Assembly: GCA_947627005.1 (NCBI GenBank) | Contig: CANQUJ010000017.1 | Coordinates: 1 to 39,679 of the forward strand | Length of the DNA stretch: 39,679 nt | Reading direction: 5' to 3' | DNA from: an uncultured Clostridia bacterium | Lineage (GTDB): Bacteria > Bacillota > Clostridia > Oscillospirales > Ruminococcaceae | Shown: in pieces, positions 8,315 to 17,436 of the stretch | Numbering within the stretch: the stretch's first letter is position 1 | Layout: each line of letters begins with the position of its first letter | Position numbers and translations under genes: made by a program | The notes under the pieces: model-generated | The model's database searches: none | What the model was told of the DNA's origin: nothing | What the model saw: only the letters and a program-made list of their open reading frames with translations

Positions 8315-9209
8315 CGAATACGAGCTTAGAAACAGAATAAGCTCTATCGGCGAGACCCAGAAGATCACCGGGGCGATGTATCTTATCGCCTCTAACGAGC
8401 TTAGGCGCGCAAAGGCGGCATACGACGAGACCAAGCCCTATTTCGACGCCATTCGCGCCGAGATAAAGATGATCTTCCGCGGGACTAACAAAGAGATAGA
8501 CAGCAAATACTACTACCCCGCCGACGGCGGCCGCCTTTCGGAGGGGACCTACGGCATTTTGGTCGTCACCGCGGACAAGGGGCTTGCCGGGGCTTATAAC
8601 CGAAACGTCATAAAAGAGGCCGAAAAGGCCCTTGAAGAGCACGAAAACACCAAGCTTTTCGTAGTCGGAAGCTACGGCCGGAAGTATTTTTCGGCGAAAA
8701 ACATACCCTTTGAGGCGGATTTTGAATATTCCGCCCAAAGCCCGACCCTTCACCGAGCGAGAAAAATAGCCTCTACCCTGCTCTCTCGCTTTGATTCGGG
8801 CGAGCTTTCAAAGCTGTTCGTCATTTATACCGACTTTAAAAACGACGCCGTTCAGGACGTCAAAAACGAGCGTATGCTGCCCTTTCACCGAAGAGAATTT
8901 CTTTCGGAGGAAGAGCCCGACGGCGAGCCGTATAAATTCTTCCCGACCGAAAAAGAGGTCTTGGAGGCTATCGTTCCGAGCTATGTCTGCGGATATGTAT
9001 ACAGCGCCCTTACCGGCAGCTTTTTAAGCGAGCAGCGCTCGAGAATGGCGGCGATGGAGGCCGCAGACCAAAGCGCGAGGGATATGCTCGATATGTTGAG
9101 CTTTGAATACAACAGGCTCAGGCAGAGCGAAATAACCCGCGAAATAACCGAAATTTCCGCCGCTTCGCGGTTCCAGCGCGAACGCAAAAACAAACGGCAA
9201 GAGGGGTGA
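8307..9209 (+). CDS. atpG: ATP synthase F1 gamma subunit
   Basis: Gamma is the central rotor shaft. The 300-residue protein begins with the family helix [21 protein letters not shown], contains the [13 protein letters not shown] Rossmann-like core, and ends with the conserved helix [20 protein letters not shown]. The C-terminus carries a short basic tail (RERKNKR) where many gammas end in an AGA-rich stretch. It starts at ATG 8307, inside the last codons of atpA (8-bp overlap), with GAGGGCGG upstream, so it is translationally coupled to alpha. Confidence 0.95.
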   Translation: MFNEYELRNRISSIGETQKITGAMYLIASNELRRAKAAYDETKPYFDAIRAEIKMIFRGTNKEIDSKYYYPADGGRLSEGTYGILVVTADKGLAGAYNRNVIKEAEKALEEHENTKLFVVGSYGRKYFSAKNIPFEADFEYSAQSPTLHRARKIASTLLSRFDSGELSKLFVIYTDFKNDAVQDVKNERMLPFHRREFLSEEEPDGEPYKFFPTEKEVLEAIVPSYVCGYVYSALTGSFLSEQRSRMAAMEAADQSARDMLDMLSFEYNRLRQSEITREITEISAASRFQRERKNKRQEG

Positions 9210-11014
<1,805 letters not shown>

Positions 11015-11036
11015 TTTAAAACGAATCGGAGGAAAA

Positions 11037-11528
11037 ATGAGCTATATCGAGGTGGAATATCCGGCGGAAAAGGCCGAGTTTTACAGGCTTTTAAAAGAGC
11101 AGATATCGCTTTATACCGAGGGCGAAAGCGACGAAACGGCTGTTTTGGCGAACGCCTCGGCGGTAATCAAACAGGCTTTTAAAGAGACCAACTGGGTCGG
11201 GTTTTATCTTGTCGACGGCGAAGAGCTTAAGCTCGGGCCTTTTCAGGGCCGGCCGGCGGTCGCGAGAATAGGCTTCGGCAAAGGGGTCTGCGGGAGCGCT
11301 TGGCAGCACGGAGAGTCTTTGATAGTCGACGAGGTAGAATGTTTCGAGGGGCATATCGCCTGCGACTGCAACACACATTCCGAGGCGGTGATCCCCCTTA
11401 AAAACAAAGAGGGCGAAATTTTCGGCGTTTTGGATATGGACAGCGTTTTGCCGGCTTATTTTACCGAAGAGGACCGGCTCGGGCTTGAAGCCGCGGCGGA
11501 GGAGATATCGAAGCGGCTTTTCGGTTGA
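11037..11528 (+). CDS. msrC: Free methionine-(R)-sulfoxide reductase (GAF domain)
   Basis: The 163-residue protein is a single GAF domain of the fRMsr type, which reduces free methionine-R-sulfoxide in the cytoplasm with thioredoxin. The diagnostic features are GKGVCGSAW with C85, FEGHIACD with C109, and the final LDMDS with an acidic substrate pocket (E116). The third cysteine used by E. coli and yeast enzymes between these two is replaced (S94), so a two-cysteine cycle is likely; C102 and C111 are extra. CGGAGG precedes the ATG. It lies 22 bp behind atpC and is probably co-transcribed with the ATP synthase. The next promoter sits inside its last codons. Confidence 0.9.
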   Translation: MSYIEVEYPAEKAEFYRLLKEQISLYTEGESDETAVLANASAVIKQAFKETNWVGFYLVDGEELKLGPFQGRPAVARIGFGKGVCGSAWQHGESLIVDEVECFEGHIACDCNTHSEAVIPLKNKEGEIFGVLDMDSVLPAYFTEEDRLGLEAAAEEISKRLFG

Positions 11529-11553
11529 CAAATCGCGCGGGCTGTGGTATTAT
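11525..11553 (+). promoter_or_regulatory. Promoter for the GNAT gene and perhaps tRNA-Leu
   Basis: TTGACA (11525-11530) overlaps the msrC stop. After 17 nt comes TATTAT (11548-11553). Confidence 0.7.
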
Positions 11554-11637
11554 AGCCGCACGCGGGTATGGCGGCAAAGCTTTTCGGGCGGTTGCCCGCC
11601 CGGCTTCTCAAATTCGATTATAACGCGAAGGAAAGCA

Positions 11638-12117
11638 ATGGAAATAAATGTAAGAAAAGCCCGGCCGGGGGATTTTGGTCTTATCGGCAGGCTTCTGAAC
11701 GAAATATTAAGACAGCACCGCGACGGCAGACCGGACCTCTTCGAAGTCGGCGAAAACTTGGGGAAATACGATCGCGAGCATTTCGAGGAGCTTCTTAAAG
11801 ATCCGGGCTGCGTTGTTTTCACGGCCGAGTGCGACGGCGAGCCGGCGGGGTATCTTATATGCAAAATCATCACGGAGCGTCCGAGCACCGTCCTTAAAGC
11901 GATAAAAACGCTCTATATCGACGACCTATGCGTCGACAAAAACCGGCGCGGAATCGGGGTCGGGCGCGCGCTGATGGCCGCGGCGGAGAGTTATGCGCGG
12001 GAAAATAATTTCCACAACATTACGCTCAACGTATGGGAATTTAACGCCTCGGCAAGAGGTTTTTACGAGAGCCTCGGCTATACGACCCAGCGCCGCGAGA
12101 TGGAGAAGACGCTTTAA
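11638..12117 (+). CDS. GNAT family N-acetyltransferase
   Basis: The 159-residue protein has the GNAT fold: beta-1 INVRKARPGDFGLIGRLL, the central strands ending in LYIDDLCVD, the acetyl-CoA pyrophosphate loop NRRGIGVGRALM (about 101-112), and the C-terminal ARGFYESLGY. The family moves an acetyl group from acetyl-CoA to an amine, and the substrate cannot be predicted here. I set the start at ATG 11638 (GAAGGAAAG upstream). The longer open frame before it contains the promoter. tRNA-Leu follows 42 bp after the stop with no terminator, so read-through may supply the tRNA. Confidence 0.88.
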   Translation: MEINVRKARPGDFGLIGRLLNEILRQHRDGRPDLFEVGENLGKYDREHFEELLKDPGCVVFTAECDGEPAGYLICKIITERPSTVLKAIKTLYIDDLCVDKNRRGIGVGRALMAAAESYARENNFHNITLNVWEFNASARGFYESLGYTTQRREMEKTL

Positions 12118-12159
12118 CAAACTCGGGGTGACCCCGGGCGTTGACAAGTCAAGGCATAT

Positions 12160-12243
12160 GCGGGTATGGCGGAATTGGCAGACGCGCCAGATTTAGGTTC
12201 TGGTGCCACAAGCGTGCAGGTTCAAGTCCTGTTACCCGCACCA
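12160..12243 (+). tRNA. tRNA-Leu (anticodon TAG)
   Basis: The acceptor stem is GCGGGTA/TACCCGC with an encoded CCA. The anticodon stem CCAGA/TCTGG encloses loop TTTAGGT, giving TAG. A long class II variable arm and the T-loop GGTTCAAGTCC are present. A TTGACA 14 nt upstream is too close to be its promoter. Confidence 0.95.
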
Positions 12244-12279
12244 AAATAAAAGACCGTCGCAGACGGTCTTTTATTTTGG
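12241..12279 (+). terminator. Terminator after tRNA-Leu
   Basis: A 17-bp perfect stem has CCAAAATAAAAGACCGT paired with its inverse around CGCAG, and T-rich downstream sequence. The stem begins at the CCA of the tRNA itself. Confidence 0.8.
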
Positions 12280-12307
12280 TGAGAGCAACAGTCTGCGAAA
12301 TGCTATC

Positions 12308-12475
12308 AAAGCGCAGGAAAAGAAGGAAAAACGCAGAGCGGACGAAAATGCCAAAGTATCAAAATCCGCAAAAGTGCGGGCGCTTTGGATTGCCATTTAA
12401 GCGTTATTTCTCCGTGAGCACGAGCAGGGCGGGCATATATGCCCGTGAAGTGCGAACGGCAAGAAATAAGGCTTA
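12308..12475. repeat. Second repeat family, copy 2
   Basis: This segment aligns with about 148-320 at the left end of the window. Shared landmarks in the same order are TCAAAGCGCA, AACGCAG, GCGCTTTGGATTGC, CCGTGAGC and GCGAACGGCA. In both copies one frame reads RALWIA, but stops and frameshifts follow, so I do not call a gene. Confidence 0.55.
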
Positions 12476-12481
12476 AATTGA

Positions 12482-12551
12482 GGTCCAAGTCCTGTTACCC
12501 GCACCAACGAAAAAGGCTCCCGAAGGGGGCTTTTTCGTTGGTGCGGGTAAC
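12482..12551. repeat. Duplicated tRNA-Leu 3' end inside a long palindrome
   Basis: Bases 12482-12507 repeat the last 26 bases of tRNA-Leu (T-arm through CCA) with one change. From 12494 to 12551 the sequence is a near-perfect palindrome: GTTACCCGCACCAACGAAAAA pairs with its inverse, and one bulge surrounds a GAA loop. The inner part looks like a terminator. The outer part is tRNA sequence. Confidence 0.8.
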
Positions 12552-12676
12552 AATCTTCAATTACCTCTTGCTTATTTCCTCGTAATATGCTATAATAATC
12601 GCTGCGCGATTATTATTTTTTATTTTTAGTCCCCCTTTTGCTCCTCGGCTGCGCCGAGAACCGCAAAAGTCGGCGA

Positions 12677-12710
12677 ATTATAGCAAAAGCCTTTGGCTTT
12701 GTGCTATAAT
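12677..12710 (-). terminator. Terminator of the deacetylase operon
   Basis: ATTATAGC and GCTATAAT arms with an AAAGCC/GGCTTT inner stem lie 12 bp past the minus-strand stop. A second hairpin at 12589-12612 (AATAATCG/CGATTATT, then TTTTTT) lies beyond it on the plus strand. Confidence 0.55.
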
Positions 12711-12721
12711 ACCCTCGTTTT

Positions 12722-13543
12722 TTAATCCGTCCTCGCAATCTCCCCCGGCTTAACGCTTAAAACGCTCTTGCCGTTTTCAAGCCAGATCTCTTTCGCAGTC
12801 GGGTTATAGACGCATTTGCCGTCGGCGGAGTATTCGAGCGCCCTCGCGGCAAGGTCGTATTCGCAGATGTCGATGTTCGTCGCGAACCAGACGTCTTTTC
12901 TGCCCGAGAGTTTTTCGAGTATCCCCTCGATAAGCCCCCAGTTGTCGTCGCGGCGGAACTCCGGCGTGTGCCCCCAGATATACAACATTCTTCTGCTCTC
13001 CGGATCTTCGGAGAAAAATTTTTCCGTTATCTCCGCAAGCTTCGGGTCGTTGTGGTGGGCGGTCGGCCGAAGTTTTAGCCAGTCGGCCGGCATCTCCATC
13101 GAGGGGTCGGACCAGACTGTTCTGCAATATTTTATCCCGCAGCGTTTAAGAGTCTGCGCGGTAAGGTCGCTAAAGCTGCCGTAGGGGTATGCCGCCCCGC
13201 GAACGACCGTGTTGAAGCGCTTTTCGATCGCCGATTTGTCCGACATTATCTCGTATATAAGCTCGGGCTCGCTGAGCTTTGTGAAGTCGCGGTGGGTCTC
13301 GCCGTGGACTGCAACCTCTACCCCTTCGCGGCGATAGTTTTCAAGCTCCGAGGGGGTCATTCTCTCCCAAGAGCCGATAAATTCCTGCCCCTCGGGGCGG
13401 GTGATGCCGGAACTGATGTTAAATGTTCCTTTGATACCGTAGGACGACATCAGCCCCAAAAGCCGGACATCGTCGTAGCAGCCGTCGTCGTAGCTAAGGG
13501 TGAACGCCTTTTTAAGGCCGTTCGGGAAGAGTATTTTCAACAT
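12722..13543 (-). CDS. Polysaccharide deacetylase family protein (NodB-like)
   Basis: The 273-residue protein has the NodB catalytic pattern. SYDDG (17-21, D19/D20) is a variant of TFDDG, HGETH carries metal histidines H80 and H84, and RGAAYPYG (115-122) forms the pocket. The family removes N- or O-acetyl groups from carbohydrates. No signal peptide or membrane segment is visible, so the enzyme seems cytoplasmic, which is unlike peptidoglycan deacetylases. An uncharacterised sugar substrate is more likely. AAAGGAG lies 7 nt before the ATG. It is the second gene after the PH-like gene (12-bp gap) and shares its promoter. Confidence 0.88.
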   Translation of the reverse strand: MLKILFPNGLKKAFTLSYDDGCYDDVRLLGLMSSYGIKGTFNISSGITRPEGQEFIGSWERMTPSELENYRREGVEVAVHGETHRDFTKLSEPELIYEIMSDKSAIEKRFNTVVRGAAYPYGSFSDLTAQTLKRCGIKYCRTVWSDPSMEMPADWLKLRPTAHHNDPKLAEITEKFFSEDPESRRMLYIWGHTPEFRRDDNWGLIEGILEKLSGRKDVWFATNIDICEYDLAARALEYSADGKCVYNPTAKEIWLENGKSVLSVKPGEIARTD

Positions 13544-13555
13544 TTCTTTGCTCCT

Positions 13556-13972
13556 TTACTGCATTATGTGTTCGAGGGCTTCAAGCTCCTCGCGAAGCCG
13601 CTCGACGTTTGCCTCTTGCTCGGGGAAGCCGTTTCCGACGACCTTTCTCGCGACGGTAAAGCAAAGCCTGCCCTTTTTGCCGCCGTCCGGCTTAAAGATA
13701 AGGTCGGCCGAATAGCCCATAACCGCGGCGTGAAGCCGAATTTTCGAGAGGGAAGAGGTCTCGAACTCGAACGTCTCTTTAGAGAAAAGGCCGTATTTTA
13801 TCCCGATTATCCTCCCCTTGTCGGTTATCGCGGCATAGCCGTTGGCGTAGGTCCTCGCGGCCGCGCCGGCTATCGTAAACGCGCAGTAAACCGCCGCGAC
13901 TACGCTTTCTCCCGGCTCGGTCATCGCCGAAAGAACGGCGTTCATCTGCTCTGAATTATAAGATTTGCTCAT
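13556..13972 (-). CDS. Small protein, possibly PH-like domain
   Basis: I do not recognise a named family with certainty. The 138-residue protein has alternating beta strands (VVAAVYCAFTIAG, YAAITDKGRIIGIKYG, TFEFETSSLSKIRLH, SADLIFKPDG, GRLCFTVARK) followed by a C-terminal helix (about 118-137). This arrangement fits bacterial PH-like domains of the YokE type. There is no signal peptide and no catalytic motif. AAAGGCGG precedes the ATG. It is the first gene of a two-gene operon with the deacetylase, under a near-consensus promoter at 14088-14115. Confidence 0.7.
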   Translation of the reverse strand: MSKSYNSEQMNAVLSAMTEPGESVVAAVYCAFTIAGAAARTYANGYAAITDKGRIIGIKYGLFSKETFEFETSSLSKIRLHAAVMGYSADLIFKPDGGKKGRLCFTVARKVVGNGFPEQEANVERLREELEALEHIMQ

Positions 13973-14087
13973 TTTTTCCGCCTTTCGTGAATTTTTGAAT
14001 TATAAAGAGGACTTATTTATTCCATTCGTACTCCGACTGCCGGCCGTCGGGGATGTCGGCGACGGGCTCTCCGTTTAATATAATTTT

Positions 14088-14115
14088 ATTATACCATACA
14101 ATTTTTACAAGTCAA
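14088..14115 (-). promoter_or_regulatory. Promoter for the PH-like and deacetylase genes
   Basis: Minus strand: TTGACT (14110-14115), 16 nt, TATAAT (14088-14093). The predicted leader is about 110 nt and contains an open reading frame of about 30 codons. Confidence 0.75.
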
Positions 14116-14135
14116 CCGCGAAAAGAGGTTTCGGA

Positions 14136-14915
14136 ATGGACAGGCTTTATCATATCGTCGACACTCACTCTCACTACGACGACCCGCGCTTCGGCGGAAG
14201 GCAAAGCGCCGAGGCCCTTATCGCCGAGCTTTTCGGGGCGGGCATCTCCGCGATAATCCACGCCGCGACCGATTTCGATTCCTGCGGGTTCGGGATTGAG
14301 ACTTCAAATAAATTCGAGAGGTTTTACACCGCCGTCGGGCTTCACCCCGAATTTGCGGACAGGTTTTCTTTAGCCGATATGCCGAGGCTCGAGGCTTTGG
14401 CAAAGTCTTCAAAAAAGGTCGTCGCGATAGGCGAGATCGGCCTCGACTACCACTACGAGGGCTATGACCGCGAGCGGCAGATATCCCTTTTTCGCGCGCA
14501 GATCGAGCTTGCGAACAGCCTCGGGCTGCCGATAATCGTCCACTCGCGGGACGCGACCGGCGACTGCGTCGAGATTCTCCGCGAACTTAAGCCGCGCGGG
14601 GTCATGCACTGTTTTTCGGGGTCATGGGAGACCGCGAAGGAGATTTTGGCGCTCGGAATGTATATCGGCTTTACCGGGGCGCTGACCTTTAAAAACTCGA
14701 AGAAGGCGCGTGAAGTCGCCGAAAAAACGCCGGCCGACCGCCTTCTTTTAGAGACCGACTGCCCCTATATGGCGCCCGAACCGCACCGGGGCGAGCTTTG
14801 CCACAGCGGGCTGATACCCTATACCGCGAAAACCGCCGCCGAGCTTCGGGGAGTTTCCGAGGAAGAGCTTGCGGCTGTCGCCGAGGCAAACGCAAAGCGG
14901 CTTTTCGGGCTTTAA
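14136..14915 (+). CDS. tatD: TatD family metal-dependent hydrolase/DNase
   Basis: The 259-residue protein is a full-length TIM-barrel TatD member. The metal ligands are H11 and H13 (DTHSHYDD), E100 (AIGEIGLDYH), H136 (IVHSRDA), H158 (MHCFSGS) and D208 (LLETDCPYM). Family members are Mg-dependent nucleases or D-aminoacyl-tRNA-type deacylases. Firmicute copies are usually called YabD. AGAGG lies 8 nt before ATG 14136. The tRNA pair with its own promoter follows after 30 bp. Confidence 0.92.
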   Translation: MDRLYHIVDTHSHYDDPRFGGRQSAEALIAELFGAGISAIIHAATDFDSCGFGIETSNKFERFYTAVGLHPEFADRFSLADMPRLEALAKSSKKVVAIGEIGLDYHYEGYDRERQISLFRAQIELANSLGLPIIVHSRDATGDCVEILRELKPRGVMHCFSGSWETAKEILALGMYIGFTGALTFKNSKKAREVAEKTPADRLLLETDCPYMAPEPHRGELCHSGLIPYTAKTAAELRGVSEEELAAVAEANAKRLFGL

Positions 14916-14944
14916 GAATCGGTTAAAAAATTTAAAAAAGGGGC

Positions 14945-14973
14945 TTGACAAACCCGAATTGTTCGGGTATAAT
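14945..14973 (+). promoter_or_regulatory. Promoter of the tRNA-Met/tRNA-Glu pair
   Basis: TTGACA (14945-14950), 17 nt, TATAAT (14968-14973), a perfect consensus 19 bp before the first tRNA. Confidence 0.88.
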
Positions 14974-14991
14974 AATCAAGCTGTTCGATAC

Positions 14992-15068
14992 GGCTGTATA
15001 GCTCAGTTGGCTAGAGCATCCGGTTCATACCCGGAATGTCACCGGTTCAAATCCAGTTACAGCCACCA
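14992..15068 (+). tRNA. tRNA-Met (anticodon CAT, elongator type)
   Basis: The acceptor stem is GGCTGTA/TACAGCC with an encoded CCA. The anticodon stem TCCGG/CCGGA encloses TTCATAC. The TTCATAC loop favours elongator Met over the Ile2 CAT tRNA. The T-stem contains one C-A mismatch (ACCGG against CCAGT). Confidence 0.9.
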
Positions 15069-15070
15069 GC

Positions 15071-15145
15071 GGCCCGTTGGTCAAGCGGCTAAGACACCGC
15101 CCTTTCACGGCGGAGACATGAGTTCGATTCTCGTACGGGTCACCA
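15071..15145 (+). tRNA. tRNA-Glu (anticodon TTC)
   Basis: The acceptor stem is GGCCCGT/ACGGGTC with CCA. The anticodon stem CCGCC/GGCGG encloses CTTTCAC. It is separated from tRNA-Met by 2 bp and shares its promoter. Confidence 0.95.
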
Positions 15146-15147
15146 AC

Positions 15148-15179
15148 AAAAAGCCCATCGCTGCTACGGTGGGCTTTTG
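15148..15179 (+). terminator. Terminator of the tRNA pair
   Basis: AAAAGCCCATCG and CGGTGGGCTTTT arms surround CTGCTA. It starts immediately after the tRNA-Glu CCA. radC begins 42 bp on and has no clear promoter of its own. Confidence 0.8.
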
Positions 15180-15220
15180 CGTTTCTATTTTTAGAATTTC
15201 AAAAAAGGGGGGCGGGCACC

Positions 15221-15907
15221 TTGCCGCCGAAAAAGACCGCGAGAGAGGAATATTTAAGAGACAGATTCTTAAAAGTCGGCGCGCGGGGGTTTATGCCGAA
15301 GGACGCGGTAGAGCTTCTTTTGGGATATTGCATAAGCGGCGACAGGGTCTACTCGGTAGTCGAAGCGCTTTTCGACCGCTTTCGTTCGATAAGCGAGATA
15401 TTAAACGCCGACCCGCAGGAGCTTGCCGAGGTTCCGGGGATGAACGAAAACGCCGCGCTTCTGATCGGGCTTCTGCCATATATTTTCAGGCTTAACAGCT
15501 CGCTAAGGGCCGCCGGCTCTAAGCTCGACGGTTCGGCCTCGGCCTGCCGCTATTTTTTGAACAGCTTTCGCGGGGCGAACGTAGAGCAGTTTAAAGTCGC
15601 CTGCCTCGACGAAAACATGATCCCCTTTCGCTGCGAAACCATCGGCCGGGGGAGCACCTTTTTGGTGGATATAAATGCCGAAGAGGTGATTAAATGCGTT
15701 CTCTCCTCAAAGTGCCGGCTCTGCATAGTCGCCCACAACCACCCGGGCGGAAGCTGCGTTCCGTCGGCCTCGGACTTAGCCTCGACCGCGGCGCTTGCGG
15801 CGGAATTGGAGCGGGTCGGCGCCGAGCTCGTCGACCACATAATAATCGGCCGCGAGGGCGCGCGCTCGATGTTCGACCCGAGCGGAAGGATATATCTTCC
15901 GACATAA
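15221..15907 (+). CDS. radC: RadC family JAB-domain protein
   Basis: The 228-residue protein has the RadC layout. A helix-hairpin-helix-like segment lies at about 58-90, and the JAMM metallo-site is in residues 172-185: H172-N-H174-P-G-G and a distal D185. The name comes from an old DNA-repair assignment that is no longer accepted. The molecular role is unknown, although the JAMM fold suggests a Zn-dependent hydrolase. The start is TTG 15221 behind a very G-rich site (GGGGGGCGGG, 4 nt). An internal ATG at residue 25 lacks a better site. It converges with the DUF4349 gene on a shared terminator. Confidence 0.88.
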   Translation: MPPKKTAREEYLRDRFLKVGARGFMPKDAVELLLGYCISGDRVYSVVEALFDRFRSISEILNADPQELAEVPGMNENAALLIGLLPYIFRLNSSLRAAGSKLDGSASACRYFLNSFRGANVEQFKVACLDENMIPFRCETIGRGSTFLVDINAEEVIKCVLSSKCRLCIVAHNHPGGSCVPSASDLASTAALAAELERVGAELVDHIIIGREGARSMFDPSGRIYLPT

Positions 15908-15912
15908 AATCG

Positions 15913-15943
15913 ACCCCCGAGGGTATTCCCGGGGGCTTTTTTA
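15913..15943. terminator. Terminator between radC and the DUF4349 gene
   Basis: ACCCCCG...CGGGGG hairpin followed by TTTTTT on the plus strand, ending just before the convergent stop. Confidence 0.7.
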
Positions 15944-15948
15944 TCGCG

Positions 15949-16947
15949 TTATTGCTTGTTTTCTTCCGATTCGGGCTGCGGCTTGTTCTGCGCGGCGCTT
16001 TCGTTGCGGGCGCGCTGTTTTTTGTTGCTCGATTTGACTATCGCGACGACTATCCCCGCGACGATTCCGACGAATACCGCCAGAATTATCAGATAGGGCA
16101 GAGAGCTTACCGCCGAAACGAACAGGTTGGTAAACCCGACCCCGATGTCGTACATATTCTCGCTCAGGTTCAAGGATATCCTCTCCCAAACCGTTTTGGG
16201 CTCGGCGGGGGTGATCCTTTGAACCTCGTCGACGGTTATCCGAACGGTGGAGTAGCTTACGAGGTTTTTAAGGGTGTTTAATTGAGAGGTATAAGACTCT
16301 ATTTCGTAGTTTACGTCGGTCAGATAGCTTTGAATCTGCAAAATTTCGTCGACCGTCTGGGCGCGCTCCATAAGCGACATAAAGCTGTCTCTCTCGGCAG
16401 TAAGTGCCTTAAGCCTCGCCTCGATGTCTACATATTTCAAAGTCGCGTCCTCGGTGTCGTGGCTCGCGCGGGTTATAGTCCCAAGCTCGCCGACCGCGTT
16501 AAAGAAGGCGTCGTAGCTCTCCGACGGTATCCTTACGGTGTAGTTTGAATATCTCGTGTCGCTGCCGTAGGTCGAGGAGCTTTCTATGTATCCCCCGAAC
16601 GAGGCAACGCTCGCCTCAAGCTCGACGGTGAACCTGTCGAAGTCGAGGGTCTCTATTTCAAGCGAGCCGTTTTTGATTATCTTTCTTGCGGTGTCGGCCG
16701 GGGCGGAGGCCGCGCTTGAAGCGTTAGGCGCGGGGGCGGAGGGCTCGTAGGCGGCGTCCGATTCTATCTCTGCGTCTTCCACGTCGGCGAGGGAGAAATC
16801 GTAATCCGCCGAATCGTACCAGCCGTAGTCTGCGCCCTCGGGCGGGGCGGCTTCGGCGAAGTTTTTATCCCCCGAGGCGGCGCCGCAGGCAGAGAGCGAA
16901 AGCGCGGCGATTATCGCTGCGAGTATAAGCGCGAGTGTTTTTTTCAT
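15949..16947 (-). CDS. DUF4349 domain lipoprotein
   Basis: The 332-residue protein starts with a lipoprotein signal peptide (MKKTLALIL..., lipobox LSAC with C21). A low-complexity acidic and Ala/Ser/Pro linker (about 25-85) follows. The DUF4349 domain (about 86-275) shows IIKNGSLEIET, FGGYIESS, YTVRIPSESYDAFFNAVGELG, the helical hairpin with YVDIEARLKAL, and STVRITVDE. A membrane segment (about 284-307) and a charged tail follow. The function of the family is unknown. With both a lipid anchor and a transmembrane helix, the domain sits on the outer face of the membrane. ATG 16947 is preferred because AAAGGA is 10 nt upstream. The alternative ATG 16956 is only 1 nt from it. Confidence 0.88.
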   Translation of the reverse strand: MKKTLALILAAIIAALSLSACGAASGDKNFAEAAPPEGADYGWYDSADYDFSLADVEDAEIESDAAYEPSAPAPNASSAASAPADTARKIIKNGSLEIETLDFDRFTVELEASVASFGGYIESSSTYGSDTRYSNYTVRIPSESYDAFFNAVGELGTITRASHDTEDATLKYVDIEARLKALTAERDSFMSLMERAQTVDEILQIQSYLTDVNYEIESYTSQLNTLKNLVSYSTVRITVDEVQRITPAEPKTVWERISLNLSENMYDIGVGFTNLFVSAVSSLPYLIILAVFVGIVAGIVVAIVKSSNKKQRARNESAAQNKPQPESEENKQ

Positions 16948-16988
16948 TTTTATCATTCCTTTCGGGTGTTTTGCGGGTCGATGATATC

Positions 16989-17016
16989 ATTTTACCACCG
17001 AAAACGCGCAAATCAA
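16989..17016 (-). promoter_or_regulatory. Promoter for the DUF4349 gene
   Basis: Minus strand: TTGATT (17011-17016), 16 nt, TAAAAT (16989-16994). Confidence 0.5.
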
Positions 17017-17218
17017 GAACAAAACGGTAACAAATGATTACGCGGCGGTTACGATTTTGCCTCTCTGACTTTAATACGCTTCGGGCGGCCGAAATATTGC
17101 GGTCCGCCCGAAAATATTTTCTTCGGCGATTGATTTTGGCTATTTTGACCAAAAATAAAGCTGTAAAGGCGCGGCGCTTGACAAATCGGACGAAAATGCA
17201 GCCGCCGACAAAAACCGC

Positions 17219-17247
17219 TTGACTTCGACAGAATTTTGAGCTATACT
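17219..17247 (+). promoter_or_regulatory. Promoter for rpoBC
   Basis: TTGACT (17219-17224), 17 nt, TATACT (17242-17247), giving a leader of about 180 nt. The interval 16948-17436 holds the two divergent promoters and AT-rich sequence with no gene. A TTGACA at 17178-17183 has no matching -10. I see no rplL-type terminator or RNase III-like hairpin, which normally precede rpoB. Confidence 0.6.
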
Positions 17248-17436
17248 CAATTATGTATCACAGTCAAAATGGAGAATAAGCGCTTTGTCCCCGAAAACCT
17301 TAAAATTGCCAAAAAACGGAAATTTTTTGAGAGAAATTTTTCAAAAGATTAAGCGCGAAATTGTGCAGATTGACTAAAAAGCGGTATTTTTATCGAGTAA
17401 ACTCTGATTTTCAAATTTTATAAGGAGTGAAAGCCA

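Noticed and set aside
12141-12146. TTGACA as the promoter of tRNA-Leu
   Set aside because: It is 14 nt from the tRNA 5' end; a matching -10 would fall inside the tRNA and is not seen.
12244-12481. Integrated element between duplicated tRNA-Leu ends
   Set aside because: Only 238 bp lie between the copies, with no integrase or intact gene. It is kept only as a possible footprint.
17034-17222. Small open frame upstream of rpoB
   Set aside because: It has no ribosome site, is rich in Arg/Lys from AT/GC-mixed intergenic sequence, and overlaps the divergent promoter area.
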